This document shows positions 1 through 8,713 of a stretch of DNA of 64,000 nt, one piece after another. Numbering within the stretch: the first letter of the stretch is position 1; the number at the start of each line of letters is the position of its first letter. Source of the DNA: JAJEEA01 sp965243615 (lineage in GTDB: Bacteria > Acidobacteriota > Vicinamibacteria > Vicinamibacterales > UBA8438); the NCBI GenBank assembly GCA_965243615.1, contig CBDEVO010000003.1, forward strand, positions 496,001 to 560,000. The letters are read 5' to 3'. The position numbers were made by a program, and so were the translations under genes. The notes beneath the pieces are model-generated. The model worked only from the letters and a program-made list of their open reading frames with translations. It did no database searches and was not told the origin of the DNA.

Positions 1-1028
1 GACCGCGGAACCATGGAGGCCACCAGCATACACTCCGCTTGAGGCCCGCCCCGCCTCACCCGGTCACCGCCGAGTCGCTCCAGAACCAGCTCCAGCCCCC
101 GCCAGCTCGCTTCCGCGAGCGTGCCCAGAAGCACGTGGAAATGGCACATGCCCCCCGTCAGGAAACCCGACACATCGCCCAGTCCTGCACGCGCATCGAT
201 AAGAATCCACCGTGGCGCAAGATCCCGGCGAATACGCTCCAGCAGCACGACGAACGGGTGCGCCGCACCGTCTGGTGCCGCTCCGTAATCGATCCGCGCG
301 AGCTTCTCGATATACCGAGAATCGAAGCCACCGGCAGGATACACGAAAATATCTTCCCCATCGGTACCGCCACCGGCCGCATAGCGGTGATGGTAATCCT
401 CCGTGCCGATCCCTTTCGGGTCGCCCAGGATCCTCTGCTCCAGCAGATAGTCGGTGATTCCACATGACGCCACGGCCCCGTCGTAGCCGGCAAGCAGTGA
501 ACCTACACCGGGCGCATCCAGGTCCATGTCGAGGACCGCGACCCGCTCACCGGCCGCGGCCAGATACAGGGCGGTAGCGGCAAGCGCCGTCGACCGTCCG
601 GCTCCACCCTTGAAGGAATAGAACGAGGCGATCGCGGGACCGGCCTTTGCGTCCAGCCGCCAGGGCGGTTCCTTCGGCGCATCGAACCAGCCCGTCTTCG
701 TCAGGTGCCTGTCAACCACCCGGAACCGATTCGTCGCATCGTGCGGTCGCGCCGTCCGCCACGCCTGCTCCTGCCAAGCCGCGTCTGGATGGTTTCCGGT
801 GCCGCCTCGAAGAACGGACTTCGACCAGTAGACGGACGCCGCTTCGTCCAACTGTCCGTCGATCTCCCCACGGGCCGACTCCCAGCTTCTGTCCGGGCAC
901 CAGAGAACCAGCCGGAGTTGAGCGAGCACGTCCTTGACCAACAGCGCGCGCCACTCACCGGGCTTGCTGATCAGCCACGCGGCCAAATGTTCCTCCGCCC
1001 GCTCGTGGGCGGCATCCAGGTGCTGCAT
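1..1028 (-). CDS. KGGVGR-type P-loop ATPase, partial (C-terminus beyond window)
   Basis: This is a MinD/ParA-like nucleotide-binding protein, cut by the left edge. From the ATG at 1028, about 342 residues are visible. After a helical N-terminal segment of about 130 residues comes a deviant Walker A, FKGGAGRSTA (residues 139-148), then LDMDLDAPG (about 167-174) and a later ILIDARAGLGD segment. Together these mark the SIMIBI/ParA family in its KGGVGR variant. The start codon shares one base with the stop of the HEPN gene (TGATG), so the two are translationally coupled. Members of this ATPase family often sit beside restriction or conflict genes, which fits the upstream methylase and nuclease. 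A specific cellular role cannot be assigned because the C-terminus is missing. GC looks lower than in the genes from 3 kb on. Confidence 0.82.
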   Translation of the reverse strand, partial: MQHLDAAHERAEEHLAAWLISKPGEWRALLVKDVLAQLRLVLWCPDRSWESARGEIDGQLDEAASVYWSKSVLRGGTGNHPDAAWQEQAWRTARPHDATNRFRVVDRHLTKTGWFDAPKEPPWRLDAKAGPAIASFYSFKGGAGRSTALAATALYLAAAGERVAVLDMDLDAPGVGSLLAGYDGAVASCGITDYLLEQRILGDPKGIGTEDYHHRYAAGGGTDGEDIFVYPAGGFDSRYIEKLARIDYGAAPDGAAHPFVVLLERIRRDLAPRWILIDARAGLGDVSGFLTGGMCHFHVLLGTLAEASWRGLELVLERLGGDRVRRGGPQAECMLVASMVPR

Positions 1029-1465
1029 CAGATCATTCCCGCGAGTGTGAGCTGGCCGATGACCCGCCGATAGACGTCCGCGGCCTCCCGATGCCAACTT
1101 GCTGCAGTGTTGGCGCTGACTCCTGGGCTGCGATAGCGCTGTTCCGCCATCCAGCCGCCGAGAATAGTCGACGTCCGCAACGACGCCTGGGCCTTGAGAT
1201 AGAGCCTGCCGACAACAGAGCTCGCTTGAGCCGCAAGGAGGTCGAGATCCCGGTCCAGTCTCGACAAGTCGTGATGGCGGTGGCGGCGGTCCACCTGGCC
1301 CGCTTCCAGTTGAATCAAGGTCTTCAGTGCGCACTCGACCACATAACCCGCGAGATACGCGGCGCCGTCGGGGCGTCCTTCTGCCAGAAGCGACCCTGAG
1401 TCCTGAAGGTGCTTCCTTGCTGCCTCCGGGTAGTCGTCGCCGTTCCCTTGCCGCAAGTGGCTCAT
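1028..1465 (-). CDS. HEPN domain protein
   Basis: A 145-residue helical protein. Residues 15-52 read as the first helix pair of a HEPN fold: an A-x-K/R-H-L-x-x-S start, then GAAYLAGYVVECALKTLI, the usual hydrophobic core of small HEPN proteins. A basic His/Arg-rich loop (about 58-66) follows, but I cannot show that it is the catalytic R-x4-6-H motif. A purine-rich GAGGACGACG precedes the ATG. The stop overlaps the start of the downstream ATPase, so the two are likely made together. HEPN proteins are commonly RNases or structural partners in toxin-antitoxin and abortive-infection systems. Pairing with a KGGVGR ATPase suggests a two-component conflict module, which is inference. Confidence 0.7.
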   Translation of the reverse strand: MSHLRQGNGDDYPEAARKHLQDSGSLLAEGRPDGAAYLAGYVVECALKTLIQLEAGQVDRRHRHHDLSRLDRDLDLLAAQASSVVGRLYLKAQASLRTSTILGGWMAEQRYRSPGVSANTAASWHREAADVYRRVIGQLTLAGMI

Positions 1466-1585
1466 CGTCGTCCTCGTTTTGACGCCATGTCGTTCCCCCG
1501 GGGTCGCCTTGGAATCCAGAACCGGCGGGTCCGTGTCGTCCCAGGTTGGCCTGCTGCCCGGCCCTGGCCGACGAGGCCGCGCTCG

Positions 1586-1978
1586 CTATCGGCCATCACC
1601 GTCCGCGAGGCCGAAGAAGAGCACGAGCCAGCCGTGCAGATCCTCATGAGCCACGGCCTTGCCGGTCGAGTGGAGATAGGCTCTCATGTTGTCGGAGAAT
1701 CCGGGTCCCGCGAAGACGACGATCCCGGGAATGGGCCACGCCGCGATGTCCTGGATGGTGGCCGGGATCTTCTCCTCGGCGGAGCCGCTGACACCCTGGT
1801 ACTTGCACTCGATGCCGAGACTTCCTCCCGAATCGGGGTGACGCAGCACGAGGTCGATGCGACGCTCCGCACCCCAGAGTCTCCGGCCCACCCGGATCTG
1901 CTTGCCGACTCGCAGCCCCAGCCTGTCCGCCAAGCTCGCCACCTCCCGCTCGAGGTCCGCACCGCTGGATGTCGCCAT
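1586..1978 (-). CDS. PD-(D/E)XK nuclease, probable type II restriction endonuclease-like
   Basis: A 130-residue protein. The catalytic signature is clear: D42 in RRIDLVLRHP, then E57-C-K59 in GIECKYQ, that is D-x14-E-x-K. A helix with EEKIPATIQDI follows, and then GIVVFAGPGFSDN. This is the compact single-domain PD-(D/E)XK fold seen in restriction enzymes and in nuclease subunits of repair or defence systems. The ATG at 1978 lies 14 bases after the stop of the Dam-type methylase, on the same strand, so the simplest reading is a methylase/endonuclease pair. At 130 residues it is short for a free-standing restriction enzyme. It could instead be a repair or Holliday-junction-type nuclease. Confidence 0.72.
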   Translation of the reverse strand: MATSSGADLEREVASLADRLGLRVGKQIRVGRRLWGAERRIDLVLRHPDSGGSLGIECKYQGVSGSAEEKIPATIQDIAAWPIPGIVVFAGPGFSDNMRAYLHSTGKAVAHEDLHGWLVLFFGLADGDGR

Positions 1979-1992
1979 AGCCCGCCAGACCT

Positions 1993-2997
1993 CTACGCGG
2001 CCCGCCTCGGCAGGTTGGTGATGACGTACTCGGCGACGCCGCCCCGGCGGGCGGCGTTGGAGTTGATGGCGCGGCGGGCAGGCACCGTGTGCGCACGGAG
2101 GCCGGCTCGCTCCGCGTCGGGGTTTCCGTCGTAGAGGGCGGCGATCGCCGGGGCGGTCGAATTGCTGAGGAGCACGTGGCATCCCCGGTCCGCCAGCTCG
2201 ATAACCACCTGCTGGAGGTGACGCTGATCCTCGCTGTCGAAGCCGTCCGCCGTGTACGACGTGAACTCCGACGTGGCGCTGAGCGGCGCGTACGGTGGAT
2301 CCAGGTAGATGAAGTCGCCCACGCCGGCCGTGCGCAGCACCGCATCGAACGCGGCGTGTTCCACGGTCACGGACCGCGCCGCGAGGGTCGTGGACACGCG
2401 CCGGAGGTTGTCCTCGTCGCAGATCCGCGGGCTCTTGTACTTCCCGCGCGGCACGTTGAACCCCCCGCCGGCGTTCAGCCGGAAGAGACCGTTGAACCCC
2501 GTGCGGTTGAGGTAGACGAACATCGCGGCCAGGTCCGGCGAGTAGGCCTCGGCGCGCGGGCCGCCCCCGTTCCGGATCGCGGCGCGCGCCCGATTGAACC
2601 GGGCCCTGACCCGGTAGTACCGCGAGCCGGGAGCGGCCTCGTCGGCTTCGAGGAAGCGCAGCCCCTCGACCATCGCGTCCGGGGCGTCGCGCAACTGGCG
2701 CCAGCAGCCGATGAGGTCTGCGTTCACGTCGGTCAGGCGGACCCGTCGCTTGCCCAGCCGGCCGGCGTTGGCGAGATCGAAGAAGACGGCGCCGCTGCCC
2801 AGGAAAGGCTCGTGGTAGCTCTCGAACTCCGCCGGGTAGAACTCGCGAAGCCGGGGCAGGAGCTGCCGTTTGCCGCCGGCCCATTTCAGGAAGGGCCGAA
2901 GGGGTCGCTCGACGACCGATGCCTGCCCACGGACCCGACCGGAGGCGACCGTGGAACGCGGTGAAGAGCCGAGGTCGCGTTGCGGAGCCGATCCCAT
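1993..2997 (-). CDS. Dam-family DNA adenine-N6 methyltransferase (class D12)
   Basis: A 334-residue D12-class methylase that transfers a methyl group from S-adenosylmethionine to adenine N6. Motifs appear in family order: FLKWAGGK (36-43), EPFLGSGA (63-70), LNRTGFNGLFR (163-173) and the catalytic YLDPPY (231-236). Dam/DpnM proteins are about 270-285 residues; the extra length is mostly an Arg/Ser-rich N-terminal tail of about 33 residues. I see no ATG, GTG or TTG closer to the conserved FLKWAGGK block, so the ATG at 2997 is kept. It is first in a leftward run with the nuclease, HEPN and ATPase genes. A GATC-like target is only a family-based guess. Confidence 0.9.
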   Translation of the reverse strand: MGSAPQRDLGSSPRSTVASGRVRGQASVVERPLRPFLKWAGGKRQLLPRLREFYPAEFESYHEPFLGSGAVFFDLANAGRLGKRRVRLTDVNADLIGCWRQLRDAPDAMVEGLRFLEADEAAPGSRYYRVRARFNRARAAIRNGGGPRAEAYSPDLAAMFVYLNRTGFNGLFRLNAGGGFNVPRGKYKSPRICDEDNLRRVSTTLAARSVTVEHAAFDAVLRTAGVGDFIYLDPPYAPLSATSEFTSYTADGFDSEDQRHLQQVVIELADRGCHVLLSNSTAPAIAALYDGNPDAERAGLRAHTVPARRAINSNAARRGGVAEYVITNLPRRAA

Positions 2998-3040
2998 GGC
3001 GAAGCCGGGTGCCGAGGACGGTCCATCTTAGCATGCACCC

Positions 3041-3070
3041 GGGGGGGCGCCGGGCTGACGGCGCCCCCCC
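3041..3070 (-). terminator. Strong hairpin after the metalloprotease gene
   Basis: A perfect 11-bp GC-only stem, GGGGGGGCGCC (3041-3051) paired with GGCGCCCCCCC (3060-3070) around an 8-base loop. It sits four bases beyond the stop of the metalloprotease gene and before the Dam gene. There is no T-run, so it is terminator-like by position and stability rather than a classical intrinsic terminator. Confidence 0.55.
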
Positions 3071-3074
3071 GCTG

Positions 3075-3764
3075 TCAGTCGGGCGAGGCGTTGCCGCCAG
3101 CGCGATCGGTCAGCACTTCGCCGGCCTCACCGCCCCCGTGCAACACCAGCAGCAGGGCCCGATCGCGCGCCGTCAGCGGCAGCCACCCGCCGGGGCTCTC
3201 CCGGGCGGCGAGCGACGAGCAGGGGCCGCACATCAGCGAGGCACCGCCGCGGTTGTGCCTCAGCCCGAGGGTGTGGCCCAGCTCGTGCGCGATGACGTTG
3301 CGCATGACGGTGTCCTCGCGCGGCCGGCCGATCCGGGCCGTCCGGATCGCCACGAGGTGGTCGGGCGAGCCGATCAGCGGCCACGCGAACGGCAGCAGGG
3401 GCTGGCGCGAGAGCAGCACCACCACGTCGCCCCCGAGCGCGGTCAGCTCCGGGGGCGGCTGCGGGCCGTCGCGCCCCTTGGGAATGCGGCCGCCGCGCTG
3501 CGACACGAACCGGGCGAACGTTTCGATCGCCCGCATGCCGGGCGGGCCGACGACGAGCGCCGCCTCGCGCAGCCGAACGTCGAGCCCGAGGTCGGCGAGG
3601 GTGCGGTTCCAGAACGCAATCGCGGCCCGGGTGTGCTCCACCCGCGGATCGTCGGCCTCGGGCACCACGACGACCAGCCGCCGCTCGGCCCCCTGACCGG
3701 CCGCCGGGACGGCTGCCGTCAGCGTGACGAGCAGGAGCACGACTGCGACTCGGTGAATCCGCAT
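3075..3764 (-). CDS. Secreted zinc metalloprotease of metzincin type
   Basis: A 229-residue protein with a signal peptide (MRIHR followed by a hydrophobic stretch, cleavage near AAGQ-GAE at 23-24). The zinc site HELGHTLGLRH (160-170) is the full metzincin HExxHxxGxxH motif, and SLMCG (176-180) can serve as the Met-turn. Metzincins of this size are often annotated as matrixin-like or archaemetzincin-like. The protein should act outside the cytoplasm as an endopeptidase. I chose the ATG at 3764 because the reading frame upstream runs through a REP-like repeat (3791-3874) and the signal peptide begins at 3764. It reads toward the hairpin at 3041-3070 and is monocistronic. Confidence 0.82.
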   Translation of the reverse strand: MRIHRVAVVLLLVTLTAAVPAAGQGAERRLVVVVPEADDPRVEHTRAAIAFWNRTLADLGLDVRLREAALVVGPPGMRAIETFARFVSQRGGRIPKGRDGPQPPPELTALGGDVVVLLSRQPLLPFAWPLIGSPDHLVAIRTARIGRPREDTVMRNVIAHELGHTLGLRHNRGGASLMCGPCSSLAARESPGGWLPLTARDRALLLVLHGGGEAGEVLTDRAGGNASPD

Positions 3765-3790
3765 CGTAGACCCGGTCCGCCAATCGTCCC

Positions 3791-3932
3791 CTGGCTCGCC
3801 CATCGTCGCCTTCGGCTCCGCTGGGCGCCCAACCAACCCTACCGGAGTCCGCGCCGTTCTACGGTGCAGACTCCAAGGGCTCCGCTCGGCGCCCAACCCG
3901 CCAGAGTCCGCGCCGTCTGCGGCACAGACTCC
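3791..3932 (-). repeat. REP-like hairpin repeat, two adjacent copies
   Basis: Two related copies. Copy A (3791-3874) contains a hairpin at 3844-3874 with arms GGAGTC and GACTCC and an inner GC-rich stem, followed on the minus strand by a module with TTGGTTGGGCGCCCAGCGG. Copy B (about 3877-3932) has the same hairpin with changed stem bases and a shortened module. A third copy lies inverted at 30498-30580. All lie just upstream of, and in the same orientation relative to, a start codon. In copies A and C the element is readable in frame with the gene behind it (reading VGRPAEP). Confidence 0.75.
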
Positions 3933-4045
3933 CGGCCCCCCTGACGCTACAATCGGCTACAGCGTACTTCGTTCCCACGAACCCGGTATGTCCGGCCACG
4001 AGTCCGGCCGCTCCGGCACCGGGTGTGCCCGGAAGGAGATCCGCC

Positions 4046-4423
4046 ATGCGCGTGCCGACAGGTGTCGTCCTTGGAATCGTGCTGTTCGCGTTCATTCCGG
4101 CGACAGCGCAGGAACCGCCCGCCGCCGAGACCCGGCTGTTCGTCGCACCGATTACGGAACGCAAGCTGAGCGAAGGGCCGACGACCTACGAGTACCTCGA
4201 TCGCCTGATGAATGCGCCCGAGTGCTCGGGCATCGTCCCCGTCGGCAAGGAGGAAATCGCGGACTTCACCGTCTGGTTCGAGTTCAAGGACACCTTCCTG
4301 GGAGACCACTACATGACCCTGTGGGACGCCTCGGGCCACTGGGTCGCCGGCGGCGAGGCCGGGGGAAGCGCCGAGATCGTGGCGGCCGTGTGCAGCACGA
4401 TCACGGGCGAGCCCACCGAGTAG
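4046..4423 (+). CDS. Small secreted protein of unknown function
   Basis: A 125-residue protein with a classical signal peptide (MRVPTGVVLGIVLFAFIPATAQ, probable cleavage after AQ near 22). The mature part is acidic and contains two cysteines (in APECSG and in AAVCST) that could form a disulfide in the periplasm. The ATG at 4046 is supported by GGAAGGAGAT ending six bases upstream. I recognise no family. It is convergent with the DUF5916 gene, only 12 bases away, so it is probably expressed on its own from the 3933-4045 region. Confidence 0.72.
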   Translation: MRVPTGVVLGIVLFAFIPATAQEPPAAETRLFVAPITERKLSEGPTTYEYLDRLMNAPECSGIVPVGKEEIADFTVWFEFKDTFLGDHYMTLWDASGHWVAGGEAGGSAEIVAAVCSTITGEPTE

Positions 4424-4435
4424 CGGAGCCATGGG

Positions 4436-6847
4436 TCACAACCTGAACAGGTACCGGATCTTCGTGAAGATCGCCCGGTTCGTGCGCCGCAGGTCGCTGG
4501 TGAAGAAGAGCCGCTCGTCGAAGCCGTCGCCGTCGGGGTCGCCGTAGAGCCGGTCGGCCTGGCGGTAGTGATCGTCGTAGCCGATGTAGAACACGGTGCC
4601 GGCGTTGACCCGGTAGGTGAAGAGCACGTTGAAGTCGAGGTCCTTGTCGAAGGTGTTGTACTCGGTGATGTTCCGCATCAGCAGCCGGTCGGTGAACGTC
4701 AGGACGCTCTGCGCCCGGTAGATCTGGACATCGAAGACCCGCTCGGCGGCGCCGCCGCGCAGGTCCGTCAGGCGGCTCGTGTTGACCCCGATCTGCGAGC
4801 TCAGGCGGGCGAGGGGCCGCACCGTGACGTTGAGCCGGGCGGTGTCGCCGTACCCCAGCCACGGGTTGTCCCAGTCGTAGAAGACCTCGTCCCCCCGGCG
4901 GTAGCTGGCGTTGACCGAGAAGGCGCGCGAGCTGCTGACCCCGCCGTTCACCGACACCTGCCGCTTGCGGAAGTCGATGCCGCCGAAGCGCTCCATGTCC
5001 TGCTGCACGTCGGCGCTGAACCGGATGCTCCTCGCGAAGTCGAAGTTGAGCCCGACCTGCGCGTTCTCGTCCTCGAGCACCCGGCCGAAGTTCCAGTTGC
5101 GCCCGTAGCTGAACTGCGGCCCCCAGTTGATGAGCCAGCTCTCAGGCCACCACCGCCAGCCCCCGTTGGTGATGAACCTCCGCTGGTCGACCCGCCGGGC
5201 GAACCCGACGTCGGTCCGGAAGTCGGGGGTCAGCTCGTAGGCGGCGGCGAACCAGCGCAGGTTGCGTCCGTTGCTGCGGATGCTCGCGTCGTAGATGTGG
5301 CCGGAGCGATCGACGCCCTCGAGGTCGCGGTGCCGCGACTCGATGAGGCGGAAGTTGGTCGACATGGTGCGCGACAGCCGGAAGCTGCCGTCGACGCCTC
5401 CCAGCCGGCTGCTGCTGTCCATGAACGAGCGGTCGGTGAAGATGGCGCCGACGTGCGACTCCGAGTAGACGTCGTACCTCACCCGCCCGATGAAGTTCTG
5501 CGCGGTCTCGCCGAAGAGCGGGTCGTCGGCGTCGCCGACGTTCCCCGGCGCCTCGTCCTCCGCCGACAACAGGCCGATGGTGAAGCGGCCCGCCTTGCCG
5601 GTCAGCTTCGCCCCCCACGTGGGGTCGACGATGGTCCGCGTGTGGACGAAGGTCACCGGCCCCGGCAGGTCGAAGATCTCCGCCCCCTCGACGAAGAACG
5701 GCCGCAGCTCGCTGAAGAACAGGGGAAAGCGCTGGTTCACCTCGATCTGCGGCTGGTCCGACTCGATCTGCGAGAAGTCGGGGTTGAGGGTGAAGTCGGC
5801 GGTGAGGTTCGAAGTCACCCCGTACTTGACGTTGAGGCCGGCTTCCGGATTCATCCCCAGATCGTTCCACCCGCCCGTCGACCGGTCCATCGACCCGAAG
5901 TCGATGCCCGTGAACGTGGGCAGGAACTCGAGGTTGCGGCTGGTGGAGAAGTCGGTCATCCCCTCCATCAGCCCCATCTGCCGGTGGAAGCCGGCCACGT
6001 CGCGCGACATCGGCGCCCACACCGCGTTCTCCTCGTTCTTGCCCTTGATCTCGCGCACGATCTGGAAGCCCCAGCGGTGCGGCTCGCCGGGGCCGCGCTG
6101 CGGATAGCGCAGGCTCTTGAGGGGAATCGCCATCTCCGCGATGTAGCCGTCGGCGACGATGCTCGCGGCGCTGTGGAAGAGGGCGTCCCACGTCCGGTCC
6201 GCGAAGGGAATCGGCGAGCCCCGCATGCCGCCGCCGGCGTTGACGATGCCGTCGCCCTGCACGTTGTAGGCGTTCAGGTCGAAGTCGTAGGCCCGCTGCT
6301 GGTCGAGGAAGGTGTCGATGTAGATGGTAATGAGGTCGTCGGCCCAGGCGGTGTCGCGGTCGACCCGGTTCGCCCGCATGATGCTCGGGTCGCTGTAGTG
6401 CAGGTAGAAGCCGAAGTAGACGTGGTCGCTGTCGTAGGCGATGTAGACCTCGGTGTCCTCGGTCGCCGGCGCGCCCTCGAGCGGCGCCTGCTGGGTGAAC
6501 TCGGTGATGGTCGCCGCCGACCGCCACGCGAGGTCGTCGAGCCGCCCGTCGATGTCGGGCGGCGTGTCGGTGCGCGTCGGCCGCACGGTGGGGCGGCCCG
6601 GCACGAGGCCGAAGCCGGCCATCGGCGGCGGCTGGACCGGGGCCGCTTCGCCGGCGGCGGGCGGTGGGACCGACCCCGTCGGCGACGGCACCGAGGCGGC
6701 GGGCGGGAGCGCCAACCCCGCGGACGGAGGCACCGTCTCCCGCTCCTGCGCTTCCGCCGGAACGAGACACGCGCTCGACAGGACGAGGGCCAGGGCCCTC
6801 GCCAGAAGCCGGCAGAAATCGGCCCGGCCGCCGTTCGTCGACATCAT
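4436..6847 (-). CDS. DUF5916 outer-membrane beta-barrel protein with CBM9-like N-terminal domain
   Basis: An 803-residue secreted protein. A signal peptide (about 1-33, ending ACLVPAEAQ) and a Pro-rich linker (about 40-90) lead to a carbohydrate-binding family-9-like domain, starting RPTRTDTPPDIDGRLDD and containing ITEFTQQAP and YIAYDSDHVYFGF. The rest reads as a large beta barrel with alternating aromatic strands, ending in an aromatic-rich TKIRYLFRL typical of outer-membrane proteins. This matches DUF5916 proteins common in Acidobacteriota and Bacteroidota, whose substrate is unproven. Two ATGs sit together at 6847 and 6844. The cytochrome gene ends 31 bases upstream on the same strand, so the two may be cotranscribed. 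Confidence 0.85.
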   Translation of the reverse strand: MMSTNGGRADFCRLLARALALVLSSACLVPAEAQERETVPPSAGLALPPAASVPSPTGSVPPPAAGEAAPVQPPPMAGFGLVPGRPTVRPTRTDTPPDIDGRLDDLAWRSAATITEFTQQAPLEGAPATEDTEVYIAYDSDHVYFGFYLHYSDPSIMRANRVDRDTAWADDLITIYIDTFLDQQRAYDFDLNAYNVQGDGIVNAGGGMRGSPIPFADRTWDALFHSAASIVADGYIAEMAIPLKSLRYPQRGPGEPHRWGFQIVREIKGKNEENAVWAPMSRDVAGFHRQMGLMEGMTDFSTSRNLEFLPTFTGIDFGSMDRSTGGWNDLGMNPEAGLNVKYGVTSNLTADFTLNPDFSQIESDQPQIEVNQRFPLFFSELRPFFVEGAEIFDLPGPVTFVHTRTIVDPTWGAKLTGKAGRFTIGLLSAEDEAPGNVGDADDPLFGETAQNFIGRVRYDVYSESHVGAIFTDRSFMDSSSRLGGVDGSFRLSRTMSTNFRLIESRHRDLEGVDRSGHIYDASIRSNGRNLRWFAAAYELTPDFRTDVGFARRVDQRRFITNGGWRWWPESWLINWGPQFSYGRNWNFGRVLEDENAQVGLNFDFARSIRFSADVQQDMERFGGIDFRKRQVSVNGGVSSSRAFSVNASYRRGDEVFYDWDNPWLGYGDTARLNVTVRPLARLSSQIGVNTSRLTDLRGGAAERVFDVQIYRAQSVLTFTDRLLMRNITEYNTFDKDLDFNVLFTYRVNAGTVFYIGYDDHYRQADRLYGDPDGDGFDERLFFTSDLRRTNRAIFTKIRYLFRL

Positions 6848-6878
6848 GAGTGCGATCGGGCGCGCCGCTTGCGCGCCG

Positions 6879-8210
6879 TCAGTCGTTGGTGCTGCCCTTC
6901 GCGCCCTCCGCGTCTACCCCGAACTCGAAGAAGGGATTGAACATCTCGTCCCAGCTCTGCTCGGCCCAGTAGACCTCGCGGTCGGGCGAGGGGTTGTAGC
7001 GGTTGCGCACCGAGTTGTCGTAGTAGCCGACGGTCACCAGCTTCGACCCGGCCGGGAACACCATCGGCTCGGCCAGCTCGTAGAAGGTCTGCCAGTTGAA
7101 GTCGTAGCTCGGCACCGTCAGCAGCGTCTGCTCGCGGCCGTCCGGGTGCACCAGGGTATAGGTGAACCGCTTGCCGCGCAGGTGGGCGTGCGGCGACAAC
7201 GAGAAGACGGTGGTGTCCTCGGGGAAGAGCTTCATGGTGACGATCTTCCAGTCGTCCACGAACGGCGGGATGTTGGGGATGACGGGCCGCCGCTGGCCGG
7301 CCCCGGTCACCACCTCGACCCCGCCGACGATGGCGATGCCGTCGCTGGCCACGATCTCGTGCACGTCGGTGTCCACGGGCTCGTCGTGGAACCACAGCCC
7401 CAGCTCGGACCGGTCCGTCTCGGGCCGGCCCGTCGGCTGGTAGTGCTGGTTCAGCACGAAGTACCAGCCCGGCGGCAGCACCCGCCCCGCCCCCTCGGGA
7501 TAGCGCTTGTACCCCTTGCCGGGGGCATAGCCGGTCAGCTTCACCGACCGCTGCGCGAACTCGAACGACGCGTTCTCCTCGACCTCGATCGAGGGATCGC
7601 GCACCGCGAGCCCCTTGTCGTTCAGGCGGGTCCCCGGCGGCAGCCCCGAGCGGATGTAGGCGACGGTGTGGTGCGTGACCTCGCGGTTGCCCGGCTTCGA
7701 CTCGAGCGCCCGCGCGTAGCGCGGCTCGTCCCACGGCACCGGGATGTAGTAGTTGGTCATCGGCAGCTCGCCCGAGGCGGGGATCTGCTCCGCCACCGGC
7801 ATCCGGATGACCGCGTCGGGCTCGCCGAGATCGCGGATCTGCCAGCCGTCGGGAATCGGCGGCAGGGCGGGCAGGTCCGCGGGGTTCCCCCGCGGCGCGC
7901 CGCCGTCGGCCCACGCCGCGATGGTGTCGATCTGCGCCTGGCTCAGCCGCCGGTCGTTCTTGAAGACGAGCGAGCCGGCGGGGTCGGCGTGCCACGGCGG
8001 CATCTCGCGGCTGACCACCTTGTCCTTGATGGCCCGCGCCCACGGCCGCACCGCGCGGTACGACGTGAGGGCCATCGGGGCCACCTCGCCCTCGCGATGG
8101 CAGACGACGCAGCTCTCGAACAGGATGGGCGCCACGTCCGCCGTGAACGTCGGCGTCTCGGCGGCGGCGACGGCGGGCACGAGCAAGGCGAGCGCGATGA
8201 TCGACCGCAT
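6879..8210 (-). CDS. Secreted c-type cytochrome fused to a copper-monooxygenase-like region
   Basis: A 443-residue periplasmic protein. A signal peptide (MRSIIALALLVPAVAAAE) is followed at once by a haem site, C34-VVC-H38, in a DVAPILFESCVVCHREGEVAP context. An N-terminal domain of about 110 residues with MPPWHADP follows. The C-terminal 250 residues carry His/Met-rich beta-strand segments (HTVAYIRSG, WYFVLNQHYQPTG, SPHAHLRGK) resembling the two domains of type II copper ascorbate-dependent monooxygenases. Similar Acidobacteriota proteins are usually named cytochrome c or, misleadingly, thiol-disulfide isomerase. The ATG at 8210 was chosen because the signal peptide begins there; upstream codons show no coding character. 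It may oxidise an unknown substrate in the periplasm. Confidence 0.78.
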   Translation of the reverse strand: MRSIIALALLVPAVAAAETPTFTADVAPILFESCVVCHREGEVAPMALTSYRAVRPWARAIKDKVVSREMPPWHADPAGSLVFKNDRRLSQAQIDTIAAWADGGAPRGNPADLPALPPIPDGWQIRDLGEPDAVIRMPVAEQIPASGELPMTNYYIPVPWDEPRYARALESKPGNREVTHHTVAYIRSGLPPGTRLNDKGLAVRDPSIEVEENASFEFAQRSVKLTGYAPGKGYKRYPEGAGRVLPPGWYFVLNQHYQPTGRPETDRSELGLWFHDEPVDTDVHEIVASDGIAIVGGVEVVTGAGQRRPVIPNIPPFVDDWKIVTMKLFPEDTTVFSLSPHAHLRGKRFTYTLVHPDGREQTLLTVPSYDFNWQTFYELAEPMVFPAGSKLVTVGYYDNSVRNRYNPSPDREVYWAEQSWDEMFNPFFEFGVDAEGAKGSTND

Positions 8211-8385
8211 GGCTTCCCCTCTGATGAGCGGTTGGCGGACCGGGAGTCGCGGCCGGCGCCGGCCGAGGCCGACGCCGGTCTTCCGGATCGTATCAGAAGG
8301 GTCCGGCCGTCGCAGGCCCTCGACGAGTTCACCCCGATCGGAAAACGGGGCGGGACCACCAGCGCCGCGCCTGCACCCCCGGAAC

Positions 8386-8447
8386 ACCACAACATCTTGT
8401 GGTTCGACGGCCCTTACCTTGACATGACGGCCGTTGTCCTCCATCAT
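8386..8447 (+). promoter_or_regulatory. Candidate promoter with upstream inverted repeat
   Basis: In the 503-base gap between divergent genes, TTGACA (8419-8424), 17 bases, and CATCAT (8442-8447) match a sigma-70 promoter pointing right, toward the gene at 8714 with a long leader. Just upstream lies a perfect inverted repeat, ACCACAA-CATC-TTGTGGT (8386-8403), positioned like an activator or repressor site. The AT-leaning stretch stands out in this GC-rich DNA. I see nothing else supportable in 8211-8713 except the ribosome-binding site of the next gene. Confidence 0.45.
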
Positions 8448-8713
8448 CGCTGTGGGGTACCGGTCATCGCTCCCCCCTCCCCCCGGACGGTTCCCAGCCG
8501 CCGGGATCGCGTCGTGCTCCTCTCCTCCGGAACGAGGCATCGCGTGTCGCGGAACGGCATGACGGTTCGAATCGCCGTGCGCGCCGACCGCTGGGTTCAG
8601 GATCGACCTCGTCCGGACATTCCATGTCTTTCACCCGTGTGACGGCGCCGGCGGCCGGGCGGATGATCCGCCGGGTCGACCCGCGCCACTCGTTGACCCA
8701 GTAGGAGGGGAAC

